This document shows positions 27,888 through 38,040 of a DNA stretch of 64,000 nt, piece after piece. Below the pieces are notes generated by a model. That model ran no database searches. It saw nothing but the letters and a program-made list of their open reading frames with translations, and was not told the DNA's origin. Numbering within the stretch: the stretch's first letter is position 1; every line of letters begins with the position of its first letter. The stretch lies in contig NZ_QTUB01000001.1 in the NCBI RefSeq assembly GCF_003386665.1, positions 1,426,001 to 1,490,000 on the forward strand. The letters run 5' to 3'. A program made the position numbers and the translations under genes. This DNA is from Xenorhabdus cabanillasii (GTDB lineage Bacteria; Pseudomonadota; Gammaproteobacteria; Enterobacterales; Enterobacteriaceae).

Positions 27888-28667
27888 ATGAGCGATATCA
27901 ATGTTGACAGTCCGTCGCTGGAAAAATTTGAAAAACAGGCTGAAACGCTGAAAACGTTTCAGCGCCAGTACCAGCTACCGTTACGTGGTGAAAGTCTTAA
28001 CCCGATGATCGATGCTGCCACTCCTTTACTGGGGATGGTACTGCGTTTGCAGGACATGAGTGATCAGGCACTGCCAGATAAGCTTTACCAACAGGTTGTT
28101 ACTGACATTCGCGCTATTGAGCAGCTTCTGCAAACCAAAGGTTATGAACCCGGTGCGATTGTTTCATTCCGTTACGTACTGTGTACCTTCATTGATGAAA
28201 CCGCATTGGGGCACGGTTGGAACAGCCAGAATGGGTGGTTGAAGCAATCACTGTTGGTGCACTTCCACAATGAAACCTGGGGCGGTGAGAAAGTTTTTGT
28301 ATTGCTTGAACGCCTGATGGGAGAGGCTCAGCGCTACCAGCATCTGCTGGAGTTTATTTACCTCTGTCTCTGTCTTGGCTATCGCGGGCGTTACAAAGTC
28401 AGTACCCAGAAAAATGATGACTTTGATCGCCTGTTCCGCCGCTTGCAGCAACAGCTTCACTCACTGCGTGGAGAAGCACCGCCGATCACGCTGTATGTCA
28501 ATATCAACGAGCGAGATGCGCGTTATCGCCTGAGCCGGCGTTTGAAAATCAAACATCTGTTTGCGATAAGCGTCGGTCTGCTGATTGCGATTTATAGCTT
28601 TTATGCCATCCGCCTCGGTGATCAGACTCAAGACATATTAAAGCAGCTAAATAACTTATTAAGATAG
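27888..28667 (+). CDS. tssL: T6SS membrane complex protein TssL (DotU)
   Basis: This 259-residue DotU/IcmH-type protein has a cytoplasmic helical domain with NPMIDAATPLLGMVLRL, YVLCTFIDETAL and LEFIYLCLCLGYRGRY. A single C-terminal membrane anchor (LFAISVGLLIAIYSFYAI, about 225-243) follows. It has no peptidoglycan-binding OmpA extension, which some TssL carry. It starts two bases after tssK. Confidence 0.95.
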   Translation: MSDINVDSPSLEKFEKQAETLKTFQRQYQLPLRGESLNPMIDAATPLLGMVLRLQDMSDQALPDKLYQQVVTDIRAIEQLLQTKGYEPGAIVSFRYVLCTFIDETALGHGWNSQNGWLKQSLLVHFHNETWGGEKVFVLLERLMGEAQRYQHLLEFIYLCLCLGYRGRYKVSTQKNDDFDRLFRRLQQQLHSLRGEAPPITLYVNINERDARYRLSRRLKIKHLFAISVGLLIAIYSFYAIRLGDQTQDILKQLNNLLR

Positions 28668-28676
28668 GAAGTCGCC

Positions 28677-31337
28677 ATGATTCAGATTGATCTGCCCACT
28701 CTTGTAAACCGTTTAAACCCGATGGCCCGTCATGCACTGGAAGCGGCGGCGGCATCTTGTGTTAGTCATCAGCAACCTGAGATCACGGTTGCTCAACTGC
28801 TGCTGCAAATGATTGATACACCACTCAGTGATGTGCGTTTGATCCTTAATAAAGCAGACGTCGATAAAGACCTGCTGAAAGAGCAACTCGATCAGGTGGT
28901 CACACATCATCAGGCGATTGTACAAACTTATCCGAATTTTTCCCCAATGCTGGTGGAATGGTTACAGGATAGCTGGCTGCTGGCTTCCACCGAGATGCAG
29001 CATACCGAGCTGCGCAGTGGCGTAATGTTGATTGCCCTGTTGTTCAGCCCACTGCGCTATCTGGCTCCGCAGTCTGCGCGTCTGCTGGCAGTCATTAACC
29101 GTGAACTACTACGCCAGAATTTTGCTGAATGGACAAATGGCTCTGCCGAACAGCCTTTCAGTGCCAGTGATAAAGCGGGGCAAGGTATTTATTCGGCAAA
29201 TGGACATCCGGCAAACAGTGACAGCCTGTTGGCGCGCTTTACCCAGAACATGACTGAGCAGGCTCGTCAGGGCAAACTCGATCCGGTACTGTGCCGTGAC
29301 AATGAAATCGACCTGATGATCGACATTCTTTGTCGCCGCCGTAAAAACAACCCCATTGTTGTAGGTGAAGCTGGTGTAGGTAAAAGTGCCCTGATTGAAG
29401 GTCTGGCGCTGCGGATTATCAATGACCGTGTACCGGATAAACTGCGCAACAGTGAATTGCTGACTCTGGATCTCGGTGCGTTGCAGGCGGGAGCCGCAGT
29501 CAAAGGTGAATTTGAAAAGCGTTTCAAAGGCATCATGACCGAAATCAATCAGTCATCTGTGCCAATCATCCTGTTTATTGATGAAGCCCATACCCTGATT
29601 GGGGCAGGTAATCAGGCCGGTGGACTGGATATCTCCAATCTGCTGAAACCTGCACTGGCGCGTGGTGAACTGAAAACCATTGCTGCAACGACATGGGGCG
29701 AGTACAAAAAATACTTCGAGAAAGACGCCGCATTGTCTCGTCGTTTCCAGTTAGTGAAAGTCTCTGAGCCTAGCGCAGCAGAAGCAACCATCATTATGCG
29801 TGGCCTGCGAGCCATCTACGAACAGGCACATGGTGTCCTGATCGACGATGAAGCACTGAAATCCTCAGCCGTATTGAGTGACCGTTATCTCTCTGGTCGT
29901 CAGTTGCCGGATAAAGCGATTGATGTTTTGGATACCGCTTGTGCCCGCGTAGCTATTAACCTGACATCGCCACCGCGTCAGATTTCTTCCCTGACGACCG
30001 AACTCCATCAAATGCAGATGGAAATTGATGTGCTGGAAAGAGAACAGCGGATGGGGCTGAACGAACATGCAGAAAGACTGGAAGGGCTGCAAAACCAGCA
30101 ACAAGAGATCCAGGAACAACTGACCACACTGGAAAACAGTTGGCAGCAACAGCAGGAACTGGTGCAGCAGATCATCGAACTACGCAGCTTGCTGTTGTCT
30201 GATGCAGAAGAAAATAACGCGAGCGAACAAGAAGACACTGCCGCAGAACCAGCCGATGAACAATCTCTGATCGAAAAACTGGCCCAACTCAACACACAAT
30301 TGGCTGAGCTTCAGCAAAAACAAACACTGGTTTCTCCGCATGTGGACAAAACCCAGATTGCTGCTGTTATCGCTGAATGGACGGGTGTTCCGTTGAACCG
30401 TCTGTCACAGAGCGAACTGTCAATCGTGACTGAATTGCCTGTCCATTTGAGCCAGAGCATCAAAGGGCAGGAAATTGCTATTCAATACCTGCATAAGCAC
30501 CTGTTGACCGCGCGTGCTGACCTGCGTCGTCCGGGGCGTCCTCTGGGAGCATTCCTGTTGGTAGGGCCAAGTGGCGTCGGCAAAACCGAAACCGTATTAC
30601 AACTTGCTGAACTGATGTTTGGTGGCCGCCAGTATCTCACCACTATCAACATGTCTGAGTTTCAGGAGAAACACACCGTTTCACGTCTGATCGGTTCTCC
30701 TCCGGGTTATGTGGGATACGGAGAAGGCGGCGTGCTGACCGAAGCTATCCGCCAGAAACCTTATTCCGTTGTCTTGCTGGATGAAGTGGAAAAAGCTCAC
30801 CCGGATGTGTTGAACCTGTTCTATCAGGCATTCGACAAAGGTGAACTGGCAGATGGTGAAGGCCGTATCATTGACTGTAAAAACATCGTGTTCTTCCTGA
30901 CCTCCAATCTGGGCTACCAAACCATTGTTGATTACGCCGGGCAACCGGAGCAACTCAATGATCTGCTCTACCCGGAACTGGCGGCATTCTTCAAACCTGC
31001 TCTGCTGGCCCGTATGGAAGTGATCCCTTACCTGCCGCTAGGCCATGAAACGCTGAAGACTATTATTCGGGCCAAATTGGACAGACTGGACAAGCTGTTG
31101 TCCCAACGCTTTAACGCAGAAGTCACCATCAGCGATGATGTGGCAGAAGAGATCCTGCAACGTGCTACTCGTGCGGAAAACGGTGCCCGTATGCTGGAAT
31201 CCATCATTGATGGTGCACTGTTGCCGCCGGTTTCACTATTGCTATTGCAGAAAATGGCAGCAGGCATCCCAATTCGTGCCATTCGTTTAACCGTGACAGA
31301 ACATGAGTTCCACGCAGAGGTTGAGGAGGCAGAATAA
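28677..31337 (+). CDS. clpV: T6SS ATPase ClpV (TssH)
   Basis: This 886-residue AAA+ disaggregase disassembles contracted TssBC sheaths. Two nucleotide-binding domains are intact: Walker A GEAGVGKS (about 231) with [12 protein letters not shown], and GPSGVGKTE (about 630) with [12 protein letters not shown]. Between them is a coiled-coil middle domain rich in Gln and Glu (about 435-550). The N-terminal domain ([19 protein letters not shown]) is the ClpV type that binds the TssC helix. The stop overlaps the next start by one base. Confidence 0.96.
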   Translation: MIQIDLPTLVNRLNPMARHALEAAAASCVSHQQPEITVAQLLLQMIDTPLSDVRLILNKADVDKDLLKEQLDQVVTHHQAIVQTYPNFSPMLVEWLQDSWLLASTEMQHTELRSGVMLIALLFSPLRYLAPQSARLLAVINRELLRQNFAEWTNGSAEQPFSASDKAGQGIYSANGHPANSDSLLARFTQNMTEQARQGKLDPVLCRDNEIDLMIDILCRRRKNNPIVVGEAGVGKSALIEGLALRIINDRVPDKLRNSELLTLDLGALQAGAAVKGEFEKRFKGIMTEINQSSVPIILFIDEAHTLIGAGNQAGGLDISNLLKPALARGELKTIAATTWGEYKKYFEKDAALSRRFQLVKVSEPSAAEATIIMRGLRAIYEQAHGVLIDDEALKSSAVLSDRYLSGRQLPDKAIDVLDTACARVAINLTSPPRQISSLTTELHQMQMEIDVLEREQRMGLNEHAERLEGLQNQQQEIQEQLTTLENSWQQQQELVQQIIELRSLLLSDAEENNASEQEDTAAEPADEQSLIEKLAQLNTQLAELQQKQTLVSPHVDKTQIAAVIAEWTGVPLNRLSQSELSIVTELPVHLSQSIKGQEIAIQYLHKHLLTARADLRRPGRPLGAFLLVGPSGVGKTETVLQLAELMFGGRQYLTTINMSEFQEKHTVSRLIGSPPGYVGYGEGGVLTEAIRQKPYSVVLLDEVEKAHPDVLNLFYQAFDKGELADGEGRIIDCKNIVFFLTSNLGYQTIVDYAGQPEQLNDLLYPELAAFFKPALLARMEVIPYLPLGHETLKTIIRAKLDRLDKLLSQRFNAEVTISDDVAEEILQRATRAENGARMLESIIDGALLPPVSLLLLQKMAAGIPIRAIRLTVTEHEFHAEVEEAE

Positions 31338-32161
31338 TGAAACAGAGGCTGAAAAGCGCGTTAGCGTTATTGGAAAATAACACCATTGAACAACTGGTTG
31401 ACCACTTTTTGCTGGTGAGCCAAAGCTCGCGTTTTGATGCCCTTTTGGTTTTCCTGCTTAACATCCATGAAAACAGGCTGGAATGTTGTAATTTGCCAAA
31501 CATCAACCTGCCAGATCTGAACTTACCAGAACATCAGCAAACCAGCTCACGCAGGCTGCATGTGGATATTGATGATGTCAATAACCCATTGATACAAGTG
31601 CTGCGTAAGGGAACCTCAACCTTATGGGATTCCCTTAATCACGGGGTACGTATTGACGATATTCATTTCCGCACATTTATTGCAGAGTTGCCGCATAACT
31701 GCGGGTTGTATGGCATTCCTCTGTTTGACTACAACGGACAGGCTTGCGGTGTCATTGCCATTTTTGCCGAAAATGTCAGCCATTTTACCAACAATGAAAA
31801 CATGTTCGGTATCTATTGCCATGTCATGCAGCACCGTCTGAAAAAGTTGCAGGAACTTGAACAACTGCGTGGACAGTTACGCCAGATCCGTCAGGTATTT
31901 CAGGTCCAGCGCCAAAAAGAAAAACAATTGGATGAACTGCTTGCCTCCCTGAGTGAATCGAAAAACTCAAGGGCAGGCAGTATCTCCGTGGATTACAGTC
32001 ACATCGATAATCTGCCAAAGGCCATAGAAGAATTTGAAAGTGCCGTGTTGGTTCAACGTCAGCGTCAGTATGGCAATGACACCAGACTGATTGCTCAAAG
32101 TCTGGGCATTGCTCAGCGTACGTTGGTTTACAAACTGGCAAAATACGGGTGTAGATTATGA
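31337..32161 (+). CDS. VasH-like T6SS regulator lacking the AAA+ domain
   Basis: The position (after clpV) and both ends recall VasH, the sigma-54 activator of T6SS. The N-terminal 165 residues resemble a GAF-like sensor (YGIPLFDYNGQACGVIAIFA). The last 40 residues are a Fis-type helix-turn-helix (DTRLIAQSLGIAQRTLVYKL). Between them is only a Gln/Lys-rich coiled coil (about 165-210). The central AAA+ domain with its GAFTGA loop is absent, so at 274 residues it cannot remodel sigma-54 polymerase by itself. The frame is unbroken, so this is an evolved short form, not decay. It may bind DNA as an ordinary regulator or modulate another activator (inference). Confidence 0.7.
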   Translation: MKQRLKSALALLENNTIEQLVDHFLLVSQSSRFDALLVFLLNIHENRLECCNLPNINLPDLNLPEHQQTSSRRLHVDIDDVNNPLIQVLRKGTSTLWDSLNHGVRIDDIHFRTFIAELPHNCGLYGIPLFDYNGQACGVIAIFAENVSHFTNNENMFGIYCHVMQHRLKKLQELEQLRGQLRQIRQVFQVQRQKEKQLDELLASLSESKNSRAGSISVDYSHIDNLPKAIEEFESAVLVQRQRQYGNDTRLIAQSLGIAQRTLVYKLAKYGCRL

Positions 32162-32862
32162 ATATTGTGTTAATTATCAGTTCATTACTTGCGTCATTGG
32201 CAGGCGATCCCAAACTTGCGGAGATGGCTGGGGCAAAAGAAATCGCAGAGTCAAAGCCACAGGATGTGGTTGTGCAAAAAGTGGTCGTACAACAGGAAAA
32301 ACAGTTGGGTGCACTGCAACAATGCCGCTTTGAGCCATCTCCTCTTATCCGACTGGCATGTTATGACAGGGAGTTGGATAACCTTAAGGTCAACGCTTTG
32401 CCAGTGACGTTGAAAGACATGGGGCCTTTGTGGCGGCAGGCGATGGAGCAGGAAATGCAACGTACCGATTATTCCACCGGCTTCATCGTCACACAGGGAG
32501 AGAACGGTACAACCCGGATAATCCTGACCACCCCTGCAATCGGAGTTCCGCCACCGCGTCCTGTTTTGATGCTGAGCTGTATTGATCGCATCACCCGTTT
32601 ACAGGTAGCTCTGCCTAAACCGGCGGAGTCGGGGGAGGTCACTATCATGACAAACAAAACCCAATTCAAAACCGAATGGTTCCTGCGGGAACGTGGTTAC
32701 TTATGGGAATCCAGCCGTGGCTTGCCGGGGATTGATGAAATCAAACGCTTAATGGGCAGCGACCAGATGACCATAACACCAAATCAAGGTAGCCAGATAA
32801 CCTTTAACATTTCTCAGTTGGAACAGGCCGCGAAACCATTGCGCGAAGCCTGTCGTTGGTAA
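32158..32862 (+). CDS. tagO: T6SS-associated protein TagO (VasI)
   Basis: This 234-residue exported protein has a short hydrophobic N-terminus, the family stretch QCRFEPSPLIRLACYDREL, the core VLMLSCIDRITRLQVALPKP and the end SRGLPGIDEIKRLMGSD. These match the VasI/TagO accessory family found next to tssA. The ATG overlaps the preceding stop by four bases (ATGA). The precise role in T6SS is not settled. Confidence 0.85.
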   Translation: MNIVLIISSLLASLAGDPKLAEMAGAKEIAESKPQDVVVQKVVVQQEKQLGALQQCRFEPSPLIRLACYDRELDNLKVNALPVTLKDMGPLWRQAMEQEMQRTDYSTGFIVTQGENGTTRIILTTPAIGVPPPRPVLMLSCIDRITRLQVALPKPAESGEVTIMTNKTQFKTEWFLRERGYLWESSRGLPGIDEIKRLMGSDQMTITPNQGSQITFNISQLEQAAKPLREACRW

Positions 32863-32867
32863 TCGAC

Positions 32868-34343
32868 ATGGATATCAGAACACAATTCGACTGGTTCGGC
32901 TCCCTGCTGGCCCCACTGTCCGACGAACAGATTGGCAAGGCTCTGGATGACAATGAGCCGGCATGGGAATTTATCGATGGCGAAATGATGAAATTCGGCT
33001 CGCTGTCACATGGCTCACTGGATATCGGAGAAATCCAGCGACAGGCTCTGCAACTTTTCAGCGAAACCAGCAAAGATTTCCGGTTGATGGTGCACTTGCT
33101 GCGAACCCTGCAACACGCTGGGCATCCTGCTGAATTGCTCCTGGCGATGGAGCTGATGACTGAGTACGTGAAAAACTACTGGGAAAAAGCATGGCCGAAT
33201 AAACCATTATTGAAGCGCCGTCTTGCACAGCAGGTGATCAAACGTTTTGATTCTGCCCAGACAGGCTTTACAGAGCAATCCAGCAAAAATCAACGGGATG
33301 ATGCACAAGGGGTGTTAGCTCATCTTGCACAGTGCTGGCACGCGAGTGAGCCTGATCTGGCAAAAGAAATTGATCAACTGCGTACCCGCTATAACCGTCA
33401 GCCAGGAGCAAGCCCGGCACCATCACAGCCTGCTCCTGCGATATCAACAGCACCCAAAGCAGAGACTGGAACACATTCACATCAGACAGATTCACATCCG
33501 GTCAATGAAATTGCACCAATGCCGGAAGTGGACGTCAATAGCTCCAGCGAAAAAGCGTGGAAACAGACTCTGATGACGGTTTCAGATCTGCTTTGTGAAC
33601 GATATCCTGAATCAGCAATCGGTTATTGCCTGCGCCGTCATGCCGTCTGGCATACCATCACGACGGCACCCATGGCGAATACCACGGGCAAAACACCGTT
33701 GGCACCGACTTCTGCGGATCGGACTGCTGATTATTTGGCAAGACTGCCGACAGCGGATAACAAGCTGCTGGCGCAGATCGAGCAGAGTTTGACGCTGGCG
33801 CCTTACTGGCTGGATGGACACGCCATTGCGGCTCAGGCCGCGTTACAACTGGGCTATAAAAATGTTGCACAGGCCATTCGTAACGAACTGAATGCGTTTT
33901 TAGAACGGTTACCTGTATTAAAAACCTTAAGTTTTTCCGATATGAGTCCGTTTATTTCTACAGAGACCCTGAATTGGCTGGCACCTGAACCGGCTGCATC
34001 AACCGGAGGCGGTTCGGTGTCTGCTGATCAGGAAGCTATCTGGCAATGTTTCCAGCAGCAAGGGCTGGAAGCCGCCCTGAAAATGCTGGAAGAGCACCAG
34101 CAACAACTCACGGAGCCCCGTGATCAATTCTATGGTCAGTTGCTCAACGCTCAACTTCTTGAAGAAGCCGGCATGACAGCACTGGCACAGCAGCATTACC
34201 GGAATTTGTTACACACTGGACAACACATGTTATTGACTCAATGGGAACCTAGCCTGCTGTCTTTATTAGTTGAAAAAACACGGGCTGAAAAAATCCCTTC
34301 GCTTGATAAGGATACTGCTTCCAACAGGAGCGTTAACCCATGA
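32868..34343 (+). CDS. tssA: T6SS cap/assembly protein TssA
   Basis: About 491 residues start at ATG 32868, six bases after tagO; a TTG at 32856 is possible but overlaps tagO. The N-terminal ImpA-type domain is seen in FGSLSHGSLDIGEIQRQALQ and LMVHLLRTLQHAG. A Pro/Ala-rich linker lies at about 180-220, and the C-terminal part (LEAALKMLEEHQQQLTEPRD, AQLLEEAGMTALAQQHYRNL) is the VasJ form. TssA primes and coordinates tube and sheath growth. It overlaps tssM by four bases. Confidence 0.9.
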   Translation: MDIRTQFDWFGSLLAPLSDEQIGKALDDNEPAWEFIDGEMMKFGSLSHGSLDIGEIQRQALQLFSETSKDFRLMVHLLRTLQHAGHPAELLLAMELMTEYVKNYWEKAWPNKPLLKRRLAQQVIKRFDSAQTGFTEQSSKNQRDDAQGVLAHLAQCWHASEPDLAKEIDQLRTRYNRQPGASPAPSQPAPAISTAPKAETGTHSHQTDSHPVNEIAPMPEVDVNSSSEKAWKQTLMTVSDLLCERYPESAIGYCLRRHAVWHTITTAPMANTTGKTPLAPTSADRTADYLARLPTADNKLLAQIEQSLTLAPYWLDGHAIAAQAALQLGYKNVAQAIRNELNAFLERLPVLKTLSFSDMSPFISTETLNWLAPEPAASTGGGSVSADQEAIWQCFQQQGLEAALKMLEEHQQQLTEPRDQFYGQLLNAQLLEEAGMTALAQQHYRNLLHTGQHMLLTQWEPSLLSLLVEKTRAEKIPSLDKDTASNRSVNP

Positions 34344-37300
34344 AATGGCCCTCTTTGTCATCAATCTCTCAATTGAAATCGGTCTTGCCGGCGCTGGGGA
34401 AATTTAAATCCATGCCGCGTCTTAAGGCAGCGACGGCACTTATTCTGGCGCTCATTCCCTGTCTGCTTCTGATAGCGGTCTGGTGGTGGGGACCGGAATG
34501 GAAAATACGTGAAGATTACCCGTTGGAAAGCCTTGCTGCCCGTTGGTTAGCGACGGCCATTATCATTATGGCCGTGCTAGGTTGGATCGGCATGAAAGCA
34601 TGGCGTCGCTTGCGTCAGCTGGAAAAACTGAACCTTGACGTTGAACTGAAAGTGGTTGATCCGGTACGCGTAGATATTGAATACCAAGACCGTTACCTCG
34701 ATCACTGGAAATCTCAGTTACAGCGCCATCTGGACTCCTACAACTACCTGTACGAACGTCCGTGGTACATGGTGATCGGTAGCCAGCAAAGCGGTAAAAC
34801 CTCTCTGATTAAGGAAGGTTACAAACTGTCTGAAATCGCTGCACCAGAATATCTGCGTCAGGACGGCGAAATTCCTCTGTTGCTGCGTTGCTGGTTGGGG
34901 GAAAAAGCAGTCATCATTGACCCCAGAGGCCGTCTGATTGACCAGCCCGTTCCGCTGAACAGTGACAAACCGCAGATCAACAGCCGCTTGTGGGAGGCCC
35001 TGCTGAATTGGTTGTCGGAAAACCGCCAGCGTCAGCCACTTAACGGCATTATTCTGACCGTAGATACCTTGCGTTTGCTGACAGATAACCGCGAACAACG
35101 GGATCGTTACGTGCGGGAAATCCACCAGCGTTTGCAAGAAATCCGTCTGACCTTCCACAGTCAGTTGCCGCTCTATCTGGTAATGACCAAGATTGACTTG
35201 TTGCATGGTTTCGAAGCGATGTACCAGTCACTGGATCGTAAACAGCGTGATCAGATTCTCGGTGTCACTTTCAGTCTCAACAATCACCTTAGCAGCCGTG
35301 ATGAAAAAGTATGGCGCAGTGAGCTGGAACAATTCTGGCAGCAGTGGATGAACAACCTGAACGGTGCAATGCCGGATATGATGCTGAACAGCGTCGATGC
35401 CAACCAACGCAGCGCATTGTTCAGTTTCACCCGTCAGATCCAGGGTCTGTACAGTTATATCGTGCAGATGCTGGAAGACATCCTGTACAACGACGAAAAC
35501 CATCGTCCGATGCTGCGCGGAGTTTATCTGACTTCCGCCCATCAGGTGGGACAGATGGACGACATATTTACCCAATCGGCCTCGGCGCAGTATCACCTCG
35601 GTACACAGGCGTTTCCGACATGGCCGGCGGGTGACACTTTGCCATACTTCACTCAATCCCTGTTTGAAGACGTATTGCTGGCAGAACCGAATCTGGCGGC
35701 AGAAAACCGGATCTGGCTGAGTCGCAATCGCCGCCAGTTGTACACCTTCTCCACCGTTAGTGCGCTGGTCATACTGACAATGTGGGGTGGCTGGCATTAC
35801 TTCTACCAGAAAAACTACCGGGCCGGGGAAGAAGTGCTGGCAGAGGCGAAAAAATTCCTCTCTGTACCCGCCCCGAAAGGTGATGACAACTACGGTAGTC
35901 TCCAGTTGCCGTTGCTGAACCCGATCCGGGACGCAACACTGGCTTACGGCAACTACTACGAGAACAAATCTTTCCTGACGGATATGGGGTTGTATCAGGG
36001 CAGCCGGGTAGGGAAGAAAGTAGAAAACACGTATCTGAATCTGCTGGAGCAGCATTTCCTGCCATCCCTGATGCGTGTTTTGTTGGATGACCTGAATAAG
36101 GCACCGGCAGGCAGTGAGGAAAAACTCGAAATTCTGCGTGTCATGCGCATGATGGAAGATGAGAGTAAACGTAATAAAGGATTGGTGGCACAGTATATGC
36201 GTGAGCGCTGGAGTAAGGCGTTTTATGGCCAGCGTGGTGTACAGGATGCATTGCTGACTCACCTGAATTACGCATTGGATCTTTCTAAGTGGAAAGAGAA
36301 ACGCGATGCAGGCGATCGGGAGGCCATTGATAGCTTCGCTCCGTTTGCGAAACCAATCCGACAGGCTCAGCAGGAGCTGAGTACGCTCTCCGTCAAACAA
36401 CGGGTTTATCAGAACCTGCGTATCAAGGCTCAGGATACACTGTCAGCACCTATCAACCTGCGTGATCAGATTGGTCCGAGTTTTGACAGCGTGTTTGTCG
36501 CCAGTAACGAAAAACGGCTGGTAATTCCTCAGTTCCTCACCCGTCATGGTCTCATGGATTACTTCGTTCAGCAGAGTGATAAGTTGGTGGAGCTGACCGA
36601 GATGGATAGTTGGGTGCTGAACTTATCGAAGAATAAAGATCAATACAAAGAACCGGAGCCGTCACAGCGTAAGGACAATTACAGTAAAGCAGATCGGGAT
36701 AGGATCGAGAGTGAAATCACTGAACTGTACCTGGCTGATTACACTGCAACATGGCGGGCAGCGATGAACAACCTCGAAGTACGTGATTTTGAGGATTTGC
36801 CACAGGCTATCAGTGCCATTGAACAGGTGATTAGTGGTGAACAGCCTATCAAACGGGCGTTACAAATCCTGAGCGATAACACCAATCCGCCGATGCTCGA
36901 TAGCTCATTGAGCAATACGGAGAGAAATGCGTTATTGGAGAAGAAGGATTACAGCTTATTGACGGATATCAGCCGTAGTTTTGCACAGGAAACCGGCGTA
37001 TTGATTGAGCATGGTGATAAGGGCAGTACATTGCAAAGCGTCTACCAGAAATTGATGGCATTGCATCGTTATCTGCTGGCTATCCAGAATTCACCCACTC
37101 CCGGTAAGGCAGCACTGCAAGCAGTTCAGATGCGTCTGGATAAGAACAACAGTGATGCGATTTTTGAAGTACAGCAGATGGCGAAAAACCTGCCTGAGCC
37201 GCTGGATCGCTGGGTTGGAGAACTGGCTAATCAGGCGTGGCGTGTGGTGATGATGGAGGCGGTACGCTCACTGGAAGTGGAATGGCAAGATACTGTCGTC

Positions 37301-37957
37301 AAACAGTACAACACCTATCTGGCTGGCCGTTATCCGTTCAATCCGAATGCGAAAGAAGAAGTACCGTTAAGCGAATTTGAGCGTTTCTTCCGTCCTGACG
37401 GCACACTGGATGCTTTCTACAAGCAGAGCCTGAAACCGTTTGTGGCAAACAACCTCACCACGGGTACGGATGGTCGTGAACTGATCCGTCCTGACGTGCT
37501 GAAACAGTTGGAGAATGCGAACCGTATTCGCGCCACCTTCTTCTCACCACAAAACGGACTGGGAACTCAGTTTGCCATTGAGCCAGTGAATCTGACCGGC
37601 AACAAACGCCGTGCTCTGCTGAACCTTGATGGTCAGTTGGTGGATTATACCCACGGTCGCAGTAATGTTGCGCGTCTGATATGGCCGAACACCATGCGTG
37701 CTGGTACAGAAAGTAAGCTGACTCTGATGCCGGACAGAAGCAATCAGGCACCGCGCTCTGTCAGTTATGTGGGTCCATGGGCGCAATTACGGTTGATTAA
37801 CAGCGGTAAGCTGACCAACGTTCAGCCGGGTTCCTTCGACGTACGCTTTAGCGTAGAGGGTGGTGAAGTGACCTACCGCATCTACGTGGATGAATCGGAC
37901 AACCCGTTTGCCGGTGGGTTGTTCAGCCAGTTCAAACTGCCGGACACCCTCTATTGA
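34340..37957 (+). CDS. tssM: T6SS membrane complex protein TssM (IcmF)
   Basis: This 1205-residue inner-membrane protein has two N-terminal membrane segments (about 30-52 and 67-88), then a cytoplasmic NTPase domain with Walker A GSQQSGKTSL (about 146). A third membrane segment at about 466-490 (STVSALVILTMWGGWHYF) precedes the long periplasmic region, ending in the TssJ-binding beta domain (GSFDVRFSVEGGEVTYRIYV). With TssJ and TssL it forms the trans-envelope channel. It is full length. A strong terminator follows 36 bases after the stop. Confidence 0.96.
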   Translation: MKWPSLSSISQLKSVLPALGKFKSMPRLKAATALILALIPCLLLIAVWWWGPEWKIREDYPLESLAARWLATAIIIMAVLGWIGMKAWRRLRQLEKLNLDVELKVVDPVRVDIEYQDRYLDHWKSQLQRHLDSYNYLYERPWYMVIGSQQSGKTSLIKEGYKLSEIAAPEYLRQDGEIPLLLRCWLGEKAVIIDPRGRLIDQPVPLNSDKPQINSRLWEALLNWLSENRQRQPLNGIILTVDTLRLLTDNREQRDRYVREIHQRLQEIRLTFHSQLPLYLVMTKIDLLHGFEAMYQSLDRKQRDQILGVTFSLNNHLSSRDEKVWRSELEQFWQQWMNNLNGAMPDMMLNSVDANQRSALFSFTRQIQGLYSYIVQMLEDILYNDENHRPMLRGVYLTSAHQVGQMDDIFTQSASAQYHLGTQAFPTWPAGDTLPYFTQSLFEDVLLAEPNLAAENRIWLSRNRRQLYTFSTVSALVILTMWGGWHYFYQKNYRAGEEVLAEAKKFLSVPAPKGDDNYGSLQLPLLNPIRDATLAYGNYYENKSFLTDMGLYQGSRVGKKVENTYLNLLEQHFLPSLMRVLLDDLNKAPAGSEEKLEILRVMRMMEDESKRNKGLVAQYMRERWSKAFYGQRGVQDALLTHLNYALDLSKWKEKRDAGDREAIDSFAPFAKPIRQAQQELSTLSVKQRVYQNLRIKAQDTLSAPINLRDQIGPSFDSVFVASNEKRLVIPQFLTRHGLMDYFVQQSDKLVELTEMDSWVLNLSKNKDQYKEPEPSQRKDNYSKADRDRIESEITELYLADYTATWRAAMNNLEVRDFEDLPQAISAIEQVISGEQPIKRALQILSDNTNPPMLDSSLSNTERNALLEKKDYSLLTDISRSFAQETGVLIEHGDKGSTLQSVYQKLMALHRYLLAIQNSPTPGKAALQAVQMRLDKNNSDAIFEVQQMAKNLPEPLDRWVGELANQAWRVVMMEAVRSLEVEWQDTVVKQYNTYLAGRYPFNPNAKEEVPLSEFERFFRPDGTLDAFYKQSLKPFVANNLTTGTDGRELIRPDVLKQLENANRIRATFFSPQNGLGTQFAIEPVNLTGNKRRALLNLDGQLVDYTHGRSNVARLIWPNTMRAGTESKLTLMPDRSNQAPRSVSYVGPWAQLRLINSGKLTNVQPGSFDVRFSVEGGEVTYRIYVDESDNPFAGGLFSQFKLPDTLY

Positions 37958-37993
37958 GGTGAAGGTGTGGGTAAGTCTTGAAAGCAAAACCTC

Positions 37994-38021
37994 CCCCTGC
38001 CTTCGGGCAGGGGTTTTTTTT
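37994..38021 (+). terminator. Strong Rho-independent terminator between tssM and vasL
   Basis: CCCCTGCC-TTCG-GGCAGGGG is a perfect 8-bp GC-rich stem with a UUCG tetraloop, followed by eight T. It sits inside what would otherwise be one operon and only 20 bases before the next start codon. Confidence 0.95.
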
Positions 38022-38040
38022 AAGGAGAAAAAACAGACAT

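Noticed and set aside
35228..36400. 390-codon minus-strand frame inside tssM
   Set aside because: It is antisense to the conserved TssM frame, with a His/Gln-rich composition typical of shadow frames.
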